From Coenobita brevimanus (lineage: Eukaryota; Arthropoda; Malacostraca; Decapoda; Coenobitidae), in contig CM064632.1 of assembly GCA_032717465.1 (NCBI GenBank), positions 21,519,425 to 21,583,424 of the forward strand: a stretch of DNA of 64,000 nt. The letters run 5' to 3'. The position numbers were made by a program, and so were the translations under genes. Positions 1 through 11,691 of the stretch are shown here, in pieces. Every line of letters starts with the position of its first letter. The stretch's first letter is position 1. A model generated the notes under the pieces. It was not told the DNA's origin. It made no database searches and worked only from the letters and a program-made list of their open reading frames with translations.

Positions 1-743
<743 letters not shown>

Positions 744-1733
744 GCAATAGTAGTTAAAGTTCTGTGATTAAGTTAGTTCAGTTGGGTTTCGTTTCTCTTG
801 TAGCAGTTAGGAAAATAAATCGTACCTGAAAGACCATGTTCATACTCACACTCTAAATAGCCCCATGGGATTTCGTAACATCATCTCCTTAGCGATTAAT
901 CCGTACATTAACCCTACCTGGGTAACCTGGGATGTCCTACATCCCAGGCCACGAAAATGATTTTTTATATATACGAACGTAAGGCCAAGGGATCTGTCCT
1001 TCCGTTTACCGTCCTGACTAGTGAATTGCTTCATGCGGATGACAGGGTCATTCTTAAGCCTCGTACACACCAAGATACAAAGTCGCGCAACTTTGTCTCT
1101 GGACTGTCTCGCATCTGTCTCAGAAAAATCTAAATTTGTCTCGCAACAGTCGCTAGACACTGTCTCTGGGTCACGTACACACCGAGATACTTTATCCAGT
1201 AAAAGTCGCGCGACAGTGTCACAGGACTGTTGCGCGACTGTCTCAGGAAAATCTAAATCTGTCGCTGGACAGTCGCGCGACAGTCCAGAGACAAGATTTC
1301 GGCTGTATCTTGTCTCCCATTAGATATGGGAGACAAGATACAAGTTGCTCGGTGCGGAGGGATTTGGCAACGGATGACGGAGTTTTTTTTTTTTTTATTA
1401 AGTTCGCATTTAAAAATGCACGCCTCCTGCTATGAGGAGTCAGTATTCACATATTTTAACATTATTTATGCATAACAGTTGTACATACATTGAATGATTA
1501 TATGTATATGGTTCTATCCTAAATAATTATAGATTATATTTTTATACTCTAATTTTGCATAAAAGTTATACATCATCGTTGAAAGATTATACTGTATGTA
1601 TACTGGTCTGTCCTAATAATAATTATGGTATATTGACACGTTTTACATACATTGTTGAAAAATTATGGGTACGTATATGGTTCAGTCATGACAGTTCTTA
1701 GCTTTAGTGATTCCACTGTTGATTTTGGCAATT

Positions 1734-1736
<3 letters not shown>

Positions 1737-1795
<59 letters not shown>
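1737..1795. repeat. (CA)n microsatellite
   Basis: Perfect CA repeat of about 59 bp immediately 5' of a tRNA-like dispersed repeat. Confidence 0.95.
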
Positions 1796-1796
<1 letters not shown>

Positions 1797-2275
1797 ATCC
1801 ACTCACTCAATGTAGTGCTGCTCTCGTGTGTCTGCCCTGTCCTCTCCTCCATCCTTCTTTCTTTCCATCTTCTATCTTTCTTTCCTTCATTCTTTCCTCG
1901 TCCTTCTGCCTACAGGTGACTTTACACTCCCTCTTCTGTCTTTCATTCCTTCATTCTTTCCTCTTCCTTCTGCCTGTGGGTGACTCTACATTGAGTGACA
2001 AGCCAAATGGTTTCCTGTACACCAAGAAACCATTTACTACCCTGGGTGGTAACCTTATAACCAAATTTTGGCGCCTGGTGGTTTAGTGGGTAATTATTGT
2101 GCTCCAATCGGATTGAGCCGGTGAAGGTTTATATCCAAGGGATGGTTGGGGTTTATTGCTCACGTAATGCCACTCAGGGATGAGTGAGGTTGGTCACTCT
2201 CATCTTAAATGTCAGGACCAACTGCTTAGCCCCGAACTCCTACGCTTCTCATGGGGCAACGTAGGATTGGATGAT
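1796..2275 (+). mobile_element. tRNA-like dispersed repeat (SINE-like), copy 1
   Basis: Matches 11061-11360 along its length: the CCACTCACTC start, the ATGGTTTCCTGTA block, the GGCGCCTGGTGG block and the GGATTGGATGATG end. A polymerase III A-box-like stretch (GGTTTAGTGGG, about 2079) and a B-box-like stretch (AGGTTTATATCC, about 2126) suggest a tRNA ancestor. This copy carries an extra pyrimidine-rich insertion at about 1826-1975 absent from the 11061 copy. Other relatives lie at 27800-28050 (minus) and 44350-44565. The SINE assignment is inference; the similarity between copies is seen directly. Confidence 0.6.

Positions 2276-2278
<3 letters not shown>

Positions 2279-2329
<51 letters not shown>
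2279..2329. repeat. (TA)n microsatellite
   Basis: About 50 bp of TA directly after the GGATTGGATGATGGA end of the tRNA-like repeat, where a SINE 3' tail would be expected. Confidence 0.95.
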
Positions 2330-2331
<2 letters not shown>

Positions 2332-2700
2332 GTCCATAAATGTATATCTTCACATGTACATTTTGCCTGTGACTGGAATATCACTTCTTGAGTTTAATAT
2401 GACAAATGTTGATTGTAAACTGATATTTCAAAATTCACGAGGTGGATGGTTCAATCACGGACGCCCTACAGAGTCGCTGGACTGTCTCTCAATTGTCTAG
2501 CAACAGTCCAGCGAGAAAGTAGCAGAAATGTCTAGCGACCGTCTTGCAACAGTCCCTAGACAATCCAGAGACAAAGTTGCCTTGTCTCCAGTGTGTCTCT
2601 GGACTGTCGCCCGTCTATATCTGGATTGTCTCGCAACAGGCGAGATACATAGTCCCTCGACTGTCTCAAGACTTTGTATATCGGTGTGTACAAGGCTTTA

Positions 2701-3812
2701 CTGGCACTGATTTTGCTCTAGTGAGTTGCTGGAGTCTGTCAGACTCCAGGTTACCTTACATAATACCTCATAATATGTCATTCCTTGTGTGCAGTTAATT
2801 TTCATTTGCTGTGTTTTTCATTTTGTTTCTAGGAAGTCCCAACATCAGTCTACAGCAGATGACCAGAAGGATTAAGATAATTGCTTTCAGTTTTGCTTGG
2901 GTTAAAATTAAAATTAGCATGTTCAAAATTTTGCATCTTTTTCAAATATTTTTAAATGTATTTCTTCATTTAAACTTTTTTTTTTTTGGGGGGGGATGGG
3001 CTCAATGAAAGAAAATGGCTTGAATTATTTGTGTATTAAAATACGGTCCAGTACTCCAAACGTATTTTTTTTTTATTTTTTTCCTTGGGGTCTGTGAGAA
3101 CCCCGAGTTACCTAACATGGTTAGATTAAAGGGTTACCCATACAGGGTTAGTCCTCTGTATCGTCTTGTATGCAGTTGATGTAAACTTAATCAGTATTAA
3201 AACGATAGAGGTAACATTCAGGGGAAGGCTATAGGGGAGGATACGAAATAAATCGCTCAGGAAGAGGGGCTACGATACGTCCAGTGTAACTCGTATTGTA
3301 CCTAGAATAAAGGTTTATCGATCTGGCCGGAGATGGATCTGGTCCTTTCAGTCTCAGGACATCGCTATACCCTCCTTACTCTAACTTGGCTTAAAATTGA
3401 CCTCTTTTCATCTTGCATACTGTGTTTGCCAATAGTTACACACGGGAATATGATGCTAGTCACGAAGAAGTGCTCTGAGGCTGATTTAGAGAGGCGATAT
3501 TGCCATTATTCTGCCAGTAAGCAATGTGAAAAAAGTCTGCAAAATGAACAAAATTAGGATCAAGCTAAGGTAACATTAGTATAACACGCTTAACACGAAG
3601 TTCCAATGGCACACCCCGATTCCACTGACTCTTCATGATGATGATTTATTATAAGCCCATTCCTGCTACTTTTAGACGATTTTAAGCAGTTTAGGAATCA
3701 CACCTCTCGGGTTTTTAAGAAGTTAACTTTAAACTCTCCATTTCCACTTGTCTCTTTTAAGGTGAATTAAATCGACCGGACGCATATACGAGTAGTACCG
3801 TACAAGATGAGC
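2701..3812. other. No gene; half-copy of a short inverted-repeat element
   Basis: No coding signal. A single terminal segment (about 3363-3405, TTACTCTAACTTGGC) of the element family described at 3813-4042 is present without its partner arm. Poly-T tracts lie near 2980 and 3070. Confidence 0.5.
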
Positions 3813-4042
3813 AATGTTTTCTACCCTTTACCTTTAACTTGTCCTAAAATTGTCATATTTCTATCTTTAATGCTGAGTTGTAACAATAGATTAACAATTC
3901 ACTGAATATTATAGTGCTAGGAAGAAGCGATATGGAAAGGGTGTAGAGCCACAGCAGTATCTTATTCTAACGAGCTACCTGAAATAAGCCGAAATTGAAC
4001 GAAAATCTAGGCCAAGTTACAGTAGAAAGAGTATAGTTACGA
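3813..4042. mobile_element. Short inverted-repeat element (MITE-like), family 'TCTAACTTGG'
   Basis: About 230 bp. The left arm (CCTTTAACTTGTCCTAAAAT) and right arm (ATCTAGGCCAAGTTACAGTA) are imperfect inverted repeats. Related copies with the same arms and a similar core lie at 9265-9487, 37522-37740, 44655-44812 (partial) and 59937-60135. No transposase; superfamily unknown. Confidence 0.6.
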
Positions 4043-4437
4043 TGCTATTTGGACTTGGGTCGAGTAATTTCAAAGTTTATGGACACTCAAACGCACTATT
4101 ATGAGACGCAAATGATCCTACGCAAACACAAACACGAATGAAAAATTGCGCTGAGAAGAAACTGATGTCCTCCCGCTAAATAACTTAAAAAAACGAAAAA
4201 AAAAAAAAAACAGCCTTTGGAATCTAATTAGGAGACATAAAGGGAACGGTAATGGAAGTTAAAAGATTATGTGACTTGGGAATATATTACCACTCTCACA
4301 TATTTCAAATGTAGGTTTTTTACTAAAGTTGTGGCTTTCATGTTTAAAAAAAAAAATTCTCCCTAGTTTTTAGCCTTTTCTGATTACATTTTCTTTGTTT
4401 TAATTTTTTCTTAAATGTTTTCTCTAAACTTTCAGCC

Positions 4438-4578
<141 letters not shown>

Positions 4579-5156
4579 CTCCAGAACTGCCAGTTCCCTG
4601 CTTTCGCTTTTTGTTGTAAGTTTTTCCCTTACTGTTTTTTCAACGTTCAGTCTTTCCTCTGTTATCACTTTTTTTCCCTTCTTTCCTTTCAACTCTGTGC
4701 TACTTGCAGCTTTTTTGTGTTCAACTTTTGCTACTCTTGTTGTGTAACTCTGTCCTACAATTGCCATACTTTCAGTTGTCCACTTCTGTTGCTTTATTTC
4801 CTCATACTCACCCTTTTCTAGTTTCTTTATCTTAACTCTAAATTTCTCTCTTTTCATGTGCTCTCTTTAAACTCCCTCCTTCTTTTCTTTTCAGATTTAC
4901 TCCTGTCTCCTTTTATTACATTAATTTAATCTGCTTTTTATTCGTATTCTCATTCTTTGCTTTCAAATCATGTTTTCATTCTTTTCTTAACTTCAATTTC
5001 TCATGTATAGATTTTACTTCTTCCGTTTCTAAATTGCTTTTTTTATTTTTGGTCCAGTTAGCTTTGTAGTAATTTGTTTTCTACCCTTTACTGCTCATTT
5101 CTCATACTTTCATTTCCTCCATTTCAACTTTTAATACTCTCTTTACTTCGTTTTAA

Positions 5157-5158
<2 letters not shown>

Positions 5159-5196
<38 letters not shown>
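5159..5196. repeat. Poly-T tract, about 38 bp
   Basis: Homopolymer T run inside T-rich sequence. It could be the reverse-strand A-tail of a lost retroposed copy, but no element body is visible beside it. Confidence 0.9.
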
Positions 5197-5990
5197 CTGC
5201 ATCAGCGTAGAGCAGTTCCAGTCCAGGTATACAGATTTTCTTTTATAATGGAGGACACAGTAATCTGATGTATGTAATATTTTTGTATTTTTTCCTTCCT
5301 CTTCGCCTGAAAAGAAAAAGACGATTTGTAGAGAAAGACCTTCAAAGTCCCTCGTCATTGAAATATGTTTTTGGTCCGGAATTATTTTTCAGAACACAAA
5401 TATCTTTACATTAAGCTTTTTTTTTTTTTTTTTTTACTGTTATTCCTTGACTTTATATTTTTTCATCATGGCGTCTTTCAACTTCGATTTACATGGATTC
5501 GTTTCTTTACTGCAGTTTCTCTCTAACAGTTTTTTTTTTTGCTCTCTTTTCACCTTTACCTCTTCTTTTATCACTTTCAGACCCGTATGATTCACTGTGG
5601 GTTGAAGAAAATTTGGCGATAGTAAAGCAAAATACAAGACTTAGTACTGAAAGACTTAAGCGGCCATTTCTGCCCTTGAAATTGCGTAACCTGTTCTCCC
5701 TGGCTAACAGCACCAGCTGTATTGAGAATTTGTTGATAATTTGGAACAGGGAGATGTGATGATATTTTGCAACATAGCGAGAATGTGGTGATATTTTACA
5801 ACATATGGAGATTGTGGTGATATACAACGTATCCTTGACGTCATTCAAAATCTTAGAAATACAGAGACGGGTTGTAATATCTTTTTAATATATTCGAATG
5901 TCACAGGTATTCAAAAAAGATGGAATTACTTTGCTTAATTTAGAACTCAACACGTGCGAAGTAATCAAACAGGATTGAATTTCGTCTCAT

Positions 5991-6230
5991 CGATTCCAAA
6001 GCTGTGATGGGCTGGAGATTTGCGTTATTGTAGATTCCAAACCTCATATGGGCTGGAATTTTGCATTCTTATAGATTCCAAACCTGTTATGGGCTGGAAT
6101 TTGGCTTTGTTATAGATTCCAAACCTCTTATGGGCTGGAATTTGGCTTTGTTATAGATTCCAAACCTCTTATGGGCTGGAGTTTTGTATTATTATAGATT
6201 TCAAACCTCTTACGGGCTGGTGTTTTCCAT
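5991..6230. repeat. Minisatellite, about 41-bp unit, six copies
   Basis: Each unit carries ATAGATTCCAAACCTCTTAT followed by GGGCTGGAATTTGGCTTTGT with substitutions. Outer units have diverged more than inner ones, as expected for array growth from the centre. Not coding. Confidence 0.9.
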
Positions 6231-6511
6231 TATCAATTGTGTACCTCAGAAGTAATCAGATTAGTTGAAATTTCGCCTCGCCACAGTGATTACCATTTCG
6301 CGTCGCCTAATTTAATACTTTTTTTTTTTTGTAATTGACAACGAGATGTGCTTTGATGGCCAGGACGGAGAGAATCAAACAAACAAACACAGATTGGATT
6401 ATTTAACGAGGCAACTGAGAGCTAAGTCAATTATTATATCACACAGAATTTTGTTTAGCTGCTGTTGTTGCAAGGGATGAAGCCAGCCATGACGGTATGC
6501 TGGGTGTGGCT

Positions 6512-6570
<59 letters not shown>

Positions 6571-6594
6571 GGTAGCCTTCTCTGCTTGTGGTCG

Positions 6595-6633
<39 letters not shown>

Positions 6634-6652
6634 CCTACTCTAATTGTGGTCG

Positions 6653-6740
<88 letters not shown>
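6512..6740. repeat. (GA)n microsatellite with duplicated spacer
   Basis: Three GA tracts (6512-6569, 6597-6630, 6655-6740) are separated by two versions of one spacer: GGTAGCCTTCTCTGCTTGTGG and GTAGCCTACTCTAATTGTGG, each followed by TCGAATGAGAGA. A GA-plus-spacer block was duplicated and then diverged. Confidence 0.92.
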
Positions 6741-6742
<2 letters not shown>

Positions 6743-7418
6743 TTAGTCAGTTGATGGGAGACGATAAACTTATAAAAAGTGTATATAACAAGTAGTGGTA
6801 CAGCTTGTCTGTATAATAGATATGATATCCGTTTATTTATTTATTTATTGCATGTAGATAAAAACTAGTGAATAGATAGGGTAAAGGAAAGGAGATTTAT
6901 ACTTTGTTTCTCCCAAAAGAGCTGATTAAAGTGTTTTCAGAAGTTAATCAAGGGAGGAACCTTAAATTATAGCCCTTAAACTGCGTGACCATGAGCCAGT
7001 AGGCGAAGGGCGGTACGTAAGTAAAGTCTCAGCAAAATCCTACTTGCAGCAAATTATTGCGATAAAGAGTTTGCATAGATCCCTTAATCCCTTTAGTACG
7101 ATGACGCAATTTAGCTTCATTGATGCTGCTGTCAAATGATTAAATTTTACATGTGAGAGAGCTCACAGTAGTAAGACACTGCTTCTGTTACTTCCTTGAG
7201 TACGGTGGCATCTATGGTGTTTTATTCTTTCCACAAACACGTTCAGCATGGGAGACTCTTCATAGTGTTTGTGTATTGTAGCGGCCGGCTTCCACACGCC
7301 TAACATGAGCAGACAGACACTTTTCGTAGGTGTGTATAAGCTGAGTTCACTGAGATTAATATTTAGGAATAGGGAAGTGAGCATGGAAGTGAAAAACAAT
7401 GGCACTGTAAGGGCTTCA
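6741..7418. other. No gene seen
   Basis: Moderately AT-rich unique sequence with a short TTTA run near 6835. The open frame at 7163-7477 (minus) has no recognisable domain. Confidence 0.4.
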
Positions 7419-7546
7419 CTCGCTCCAAACATGTGATCGACAAGACAAAACGAAGCACAGGGTTGGAACGGCTGCATTACAAAAGTCTGAGCGTTGGTCG
7501 GACCCGGAGTCTCGTTTCCTCGTGTCGATCACATGTTTGGAGCAAG
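7419..7546. repeat. 128-bp inverted repeat with a perfect 20-bp arm core
   Basis: The left arm contains GCTCCAAACATGTGATCGAC (7422-7441) and the right arm contains its exact reverse complement (about 7524-7543), with an ~80-bp spacer. Including mismatches the arms extend to nearly 38 bp. It could be a foldback element or a miniature transposon; no clear target duplication was found. Confidence 0.75.
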
Positions 7547-7594
7547 TTTTGCTGCACCTGCACCCCTCTCAAACATACGAAATTGAAGCTTGGA

Positions 7595-7905
7595 TATTGT
7601 TGGAAGGACACGAGTCAAGATGAGGGCACTGGATGTGAGTCGTCTGAGACGAGCATGTGGAGTTGCATGGAAGGACTGACAAACAAATTAAGAACGGAAG
7701 GAGCTTTGTGATCTTAATGTGGATATGCTAAAAAGTATAAGAAATATTTTCAGAATGCTTTGGCCACGTGGAGAGGAATGGATGGAGAATGAGAGAGTGG
7801 CTGTGGGAGTGTATGTTAGTGAAATGAAGGAGTGGAAGGGAAAGGGAGTGAGATGATAATTTGAAGTGATGTGAAGCAAAGGTATATGAGAGGAGACATG
7901 AGATG
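7595..7905 (+). pseudogene. RTE-clade LINE relic (ORF2 C-terminal end)
   Basis: Translation with frameshifts matches the C-terminal part of the RTE ORF at 38070-40952: a VSRLRRACGVAW segment (about 7635-7670), then the equivalent of IRRNTLRWFGHVKRMENER (about 7735-7790), then a YVSEMKEWKGKGVR-like end. In-frame stops and shifts make it non-functional. Seen directly by comparison with the copy in this window; age and origin are inference. Confidence 0.75.
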
Positions 7906-7984
7906 AAGGAAGGATCAGAGTGATGTGACTTTTTTTACTGTGTGGTTATGGTTTTTATGAACAGTAAATATGTATATATTGTAA

Positions 7985-8190
7985 TATTAATTAGGGTTGA
8001 CAGTTGACATATTTTAAATAGTTCCTCCTCCCACCGATCTATTCCTAATATAGATGTCCCCAGCATTAAGCCAAGTTCCTCGCCTGACAGTCACCAGCTG
8101 ATGAGTGCAAGTGTGCAATATAGGAAGGTATTGGGCACTTGCAGTCGATGGTCGTCTGCTGGGCGAGGTTCTTCACTTTTTGTACAAATT
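7985..8190 (+). repeat. Tandemly duplicated unknown unit, copy 1, with 91-nt hairpin
   Basis: Contains AATTAGGGTTGACAGTTGAC, GATGTCCCC and a hairpin at 8078-8168 whose base is CCTCGCC paired with GGCGAGG and whose upper stem pairs TGCAAGTG with CACTTGCA. The same arrangement recurs 237 bp downstream. No coding potential and no family recognised. Strand is arbitrary. Confidence 0.75.
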
Positions 8191-8223
8191 ATGTAAATAC
8201 ATTATACTATCTCGCTTAAGTTA

Positions 8224-8420
8224 TTCTAATTAGGGACGACAGCTGACGTATATGGAAATGTTCCTGACTCGTCTGGTTCCCTTTCATATATTGATGTCCC
8301 CTATATTAGGTTGTGCCTCGACTGACAGTCACCAGGTGATGAGTGCAGGTATGTCATGTAGAAAGGCATTACATATCTGCAGTCGATGGTGTTCTCTTGG
8401 TCGAGGCTTTTTGAATATTA
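8224..8420 (+). repeat. Tandemly duplicated unknown unit, copy 2, with 93-nt hairpin
   Basis: Aligns with copy 1 (AATTAGGGACGACAGCTGAC, GATGTCCCC, then the hairpin at 8315-8407). The two differ at many positions, yet stem positions differ in pairs: base C-G became A-T, and in the upper stem A-T became G-C and G-C became A-T. This keeps the fold. Function unknown; strand is arbitrary. Confidence 0.75.
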
Positions 8421-8713
8421 GTGTAGGTCTAGTTATTTGTCTCTTAGGATTTAGTATAGGTTAGCGATTTGTCCGTTAGGTGGTTAGTTTTAGGGTCTTT
8501 AAATTAGGTATTTTTGTTTATAAGTAATATAAGGTTAAAAATATAAAAAAATAAATAAAAATAAAAATACAAAAAATAATAAAATAAAAATTATTATATA
8601 TATATGTACGTGTGCATGAAAGTGTGTATGTTCATATGCATGTATGTGTGTATGTATGTATGTATGTATATATTTATATGTTTGTATATACTGTATATGT
8701 ATATATGTGTCAT

Positions 8714-8715
<2 letters not shown>
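8421..8715. other. AT-rich, no gene
   Basis: T-rich then A-rich sequence (AAATAAAAATA runs near 8550) and a degenerate TATG/TGTA tetranucleotide region at 8630-8715 leading into the TA microsatellite. Confidence 0.6.

Positions 8716-8808
<93 letters not shown>
8716..8808. repeat. (TA)n microsatellite
   Basis: About 90 bp of TA with CA interruptions near 8721 and 8786. Confidence 0.95.
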
Positions 8809-9264
8809 TTGCCTTAATGACCAGAGGCTCCGGCCTCAATGGTCGATAGGGGAAAAAAAAAAAAAAAATGAAGGAAGGGCAGTCAAATAGCAGATGCCTG
8901 ATTGTAATGGAGGCGATTTGTTTGCGGCCAATCTTTACGACATTAAGGCGCCAGACGACAGATAATAGATAGATAGTGTTTTAACGAAGTGATCCACCTC
9001 TGCCTTTTGCCCACGCACGGATACAGGTTTTTGGAGTTTAGGGTGAGAAGTGTATGTTAAAGTGACTATGTTCAAGATGGCGTAGTCTTTTTCGCTCATC
9101 AAGGGACTCTCGACCGGGTGCGAGTGTGTGAGAGCATAATGGATTATATAGCCTACTACCGCCATCAGTCCGGAAGAAGTATTAAATGAACACGATACCG
9201 ACCTGAGCCGAGCACGCGAGGTGAAAGTCGTTAAGCAGTGAGGACATTATATGATGTCAGGAGG
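8809..9264. other. No gene seen
   Basis: Unique-looking sequence with a poly-A tract near 8852-8868. The open frame at 8935-9165 (minus) has no recognisable domain. Confidence 0.4.
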
Positions 9265-9487
9265 CTATACTCACCTCACTCAAACTTGGCCAATATTTTC
9301 GTCGTTTCGTAGCTTATTTCACGTAAGATAGTGGGAGAAAAACACAACAACGCGGCTCAGCATCCTTTACATAGCATTTCTTCATGACGGGCACTGTAGT
9401 CTAGCCTTAATTTTCTGTTACAACTTGGCATTCAAGATGGAGGGATGACAGTTTTAGGCTAAGTTAGAGTCAAATGGGTATCGTAGT
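9265..9487. mobile_element. Short inverted-repeat element, family 'TCTAACTTGG'
   Basis: About 223 bp. The left arm (CTCAAACTTGGCC) and right arm (GGCTAAGTTAGAGT) are inverted repeats. The core (CTTATTTCACGTA, ATTCAAGATGGAGGGATGAC) matches the copy at 37522-37740 closely. Non-coding. Confidence 0.7.
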
Positions 9488-10449
9488 TCTTATCTTCGGC
9501 TGTCTGAGAGATAATTATCCCCCTCCATATGTTTGGTAAATGGTAGCTGGAGAAGAATGTCATGCTTTTTTTTTTTTTTTTTTTACGCTGTGCTGCCCGG
9601 TTCACCTTCCCAGAGAACGGCCGGTCGTGATATGCAGCCCTAAAAGTAATTAGGATCGAATCATGAGAGAGAGAGAGAAATACAACAGCTCACCTAAAGG
9701 ATCACATAATATCCTAAAACAAGATGCCATCAGGAATTGCAACACCCGCGTCGGACAATCGGTGTATAAAGGACTGTCCACACAATCAGTAAACACCCGT
9801 TATTTTTCTAGTATGGTAATAAAATGATTGTTGGAAAACAACAGTATTGCCGTGATGAACTGAAACTCCTTCCTTGCCTCTGATCCACCATGCATGAGCC
9901 CTTGACCGATTGCTCTCAGAATCGATCTACATCATCCTTACCTGACCCTTAACCCATCCACCTAGTTTAGTTCATATCGGATAAAGAGTGGTTAAGTTGA
10001 CGTTACCCTATGCTCTTGACCTTTGACGAGCTTTTCTGAATATAGAATAATTCCACCCTTGACTAACCTTAAACCCGTCCGCCAAGTTTTATCCAAATCG
10101 AATCAAAGGTGACATTTGCCCTTGCCCTGTGACCTTTACCTCTGAACGATTATTCTTTAACCTTAATCACGTCACCCGTTCCTGTCCACCAGTCCATTGA
10201 TCAAGTTTAGTCAGATCTGCGTCAGAACTGTCGAGTTGAATCGGTGTAACCTGTGACGTACTTCGCCCCTATATTAATCACCAGTCTTCTGATGGTCCTC
10301 AATTTCATGCGAGTATGTCCATTAGGTTTTCCATAATCTTACATTCGGACAGACAGCCTGACAGGCAGGCAGTCAGACCAAAAGACAGAAAGACAGACAG
10401 GCAAATACGACCCAACAAAACACCCTTTCTTCTTAGGCGCACGGATGCA
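9488..10449. other. Degenerate ~110-bp tandem units with GACCTTTGACC-like motifs
   Basis: From about 9895 to 10260 a unit recurs three times: CTTGACC / TGACCTTTGAC, a CCATCCACCAAGTTTA-type block, then a TCGGATCAAAG-type block. It is degenerate and non-coding. The rest of the interval shows nothing I recognise apart from a poly-T tract near 9569-9584. Confidence 0.55.
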
Positions 10450-10483
10450 AAATAATAATAATAATAATGATAATAATAATAAT

Positions 10484-10529
<46 letters not shown>

Positions 10530-10586
10530 CACAACAACAGTAGCAGTAGTAGTAGTAATAATGATAATAGTAATAATAATAATAAA
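10450..10586. repeat. Compound triplet repeat (AAT, AAC, AGT)
   Basis: Mostly AAT units with short AAC and AGT blocks. The poly-Asn and poly-Ile frames through it are artefacts. Confidence 0.95.
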
Positions 10587-10746
10587 ACACAGGCTCACAA
10601 TGAAAAGATTTCCCAATGGAGAAGAAATTCCCCTAATGGTAAAACTCTTCTCTATTGATCACCACACTAACACAAATACTTCTAGAGACATACACATAAT
10701 GGCAAATAAAGCTTGAACTTTACCTAAATATGCCTTGTAAATCCTT

Positions 10747-10750
<4 letters not shown>

Positions 10751-10801
<51 letters not shown>

Positions 10802-10810
10802 CCCCCCCCG
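10751..10810. repeat. (CT)n followed by poly-C
   Basis: About 46 bp of CT followed by CCCCCCCCCC. Confidence 0.95.
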
Positions 10811-11060
10811 TAATCCACATTCTCTTATAACCTTCCCTCCTATTTTTCAGCCACTCCATTTTTCCCCCTGCCAGCCTCATCATCATTCGCCTCGGCTCTC
10901 CTCGTAACCCCGAGGCTCCCGCTTTTTGCAATATTATTCTCCTTGTTTACAGGGCTGTCCATTTGCCCGTTTCCTTTCTTTCTTCCATTTCTCACAGTTA
11001 AATCTTCACTAGGCATTTTTGTTTTCAATTCCCCACACAACGAGGAGGTATACAAAATAT

Positions 11061-11360
11061 CCACTCACTCGATGTAGTGCTGTCTTCAGGTGATTCTACA
11101 CTGGTCAAATGGTTTCCTGTAACCCAAAAAGCCCTGGATGGCAAACTTGTAACCATATGACGCCTGGTGATCTAGTGAGTTGAGGCGCTGCAACTGGATG
11201 TAGCCTGTAAAAGTTTCCGTGTGAGGGGTGATTGGGGTTTGTTGCTCACAAAATGCCACTCGAGGGTGAGGGAGTCTGGCCACCCATGCCTTAAATGTCT
11301 GGATTGAGTAGCCTAGCCTCGGGTACCTACTCTCCTGATGGTGCAAAAAGGATTGGGTGA
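11061..11360 (+). mobile_element. tRNA-like dispersed repeat (SINE-like), copy 2, most complete
   Basis: Runs from CCACTCACTCGATGTAGTGC to a GGATTGGGTGATGAATGGATGG end. Shared with 1796-2275 throughout, with 44350-44565 in the tRNA-like and 3' parts, and with 27800-28050 (minus) in the 5' part. The stretch GGTGATCTAGTGAGTTGAGG (about 11165) resembles a polymerase III A box; the B box is poorly preserved here. No open frame of note. Confidence 0.65.
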
Positions 11361-11691
11361 TGAATGGATGGAAGGGTACAACACTGCCAAATATAGCACA
11401 CCTTTGGAAGTAAGGCTAATAGAATGAATGGTTAACACTTTCACCTCGAGGTTCTCCCAAGCTAAATAACGGTGTGTGGAGTTAGCCAGAATTAAGTACA
11501 ACTGATTTGCTGCCCACTTACTCCATGAGGTCTGCCCTAATCTGAGTAAAATCGTCCGTCATTACCCAATATACGAGTAAAATACAAAATAGACTAGGTC
11601 CTCCCATGAAGGGGTTAACTGCTAAAATAAGATGTATTTTCTTGATATCCTTGCCACTATCAGGTTATGAGACATCGCCCTGCACGACATG
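11361..11691. other. No gene; dispersed 'GTAAAATCGTC' core
   Basis: The core TGAGTAAAATCGTCCGTC at about 11542-11560 is one instance of a motif repeated across the window, followed downstream by a GAAGGGGTTAA block. Otherwise nothing recognised. Confidence 0.45.

Larger units (their letters stand above)
1054..2700. mobile_element. PIF/Harbinger-like non-autonomous DNA element (MITE), possibly composite
   Basis: The left end (AGCCTCGTACACACC, from 1057) is an inverted match to the right end (GGTGTGTACAAGGCT, ending 2697), and both are flanked by TTA (1054-1056 and 2698-2700). A three-base TTA/TAA target duplication is characteristic of PIF/Harbinger. The terminal blocks (1057-1345 and about 2470-2697) share many direct and inverted versions of a GACAGTCC / CGCAACAGTCC motif. 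The middle holds a CA microsatellite, a tRNA-like repeat and a TA microsatellite, which look like later insertions. No transposase is present. An internal terminal-like motif at 1174-1190 leaves open that these are two separate short elements whose outer ends happen to match. Confidence 0.55.

Noticed and set aside
8097..8105. CTGATGAG in the duplicated hairpin as a hammerhead ribozyme core
   Set aside because: A stem follows it as in a hammerhead, but the required GAAA after that stem is absent (GTCGATGG instead) and copy 2 has GTGATGAG, so the core is not conserved.
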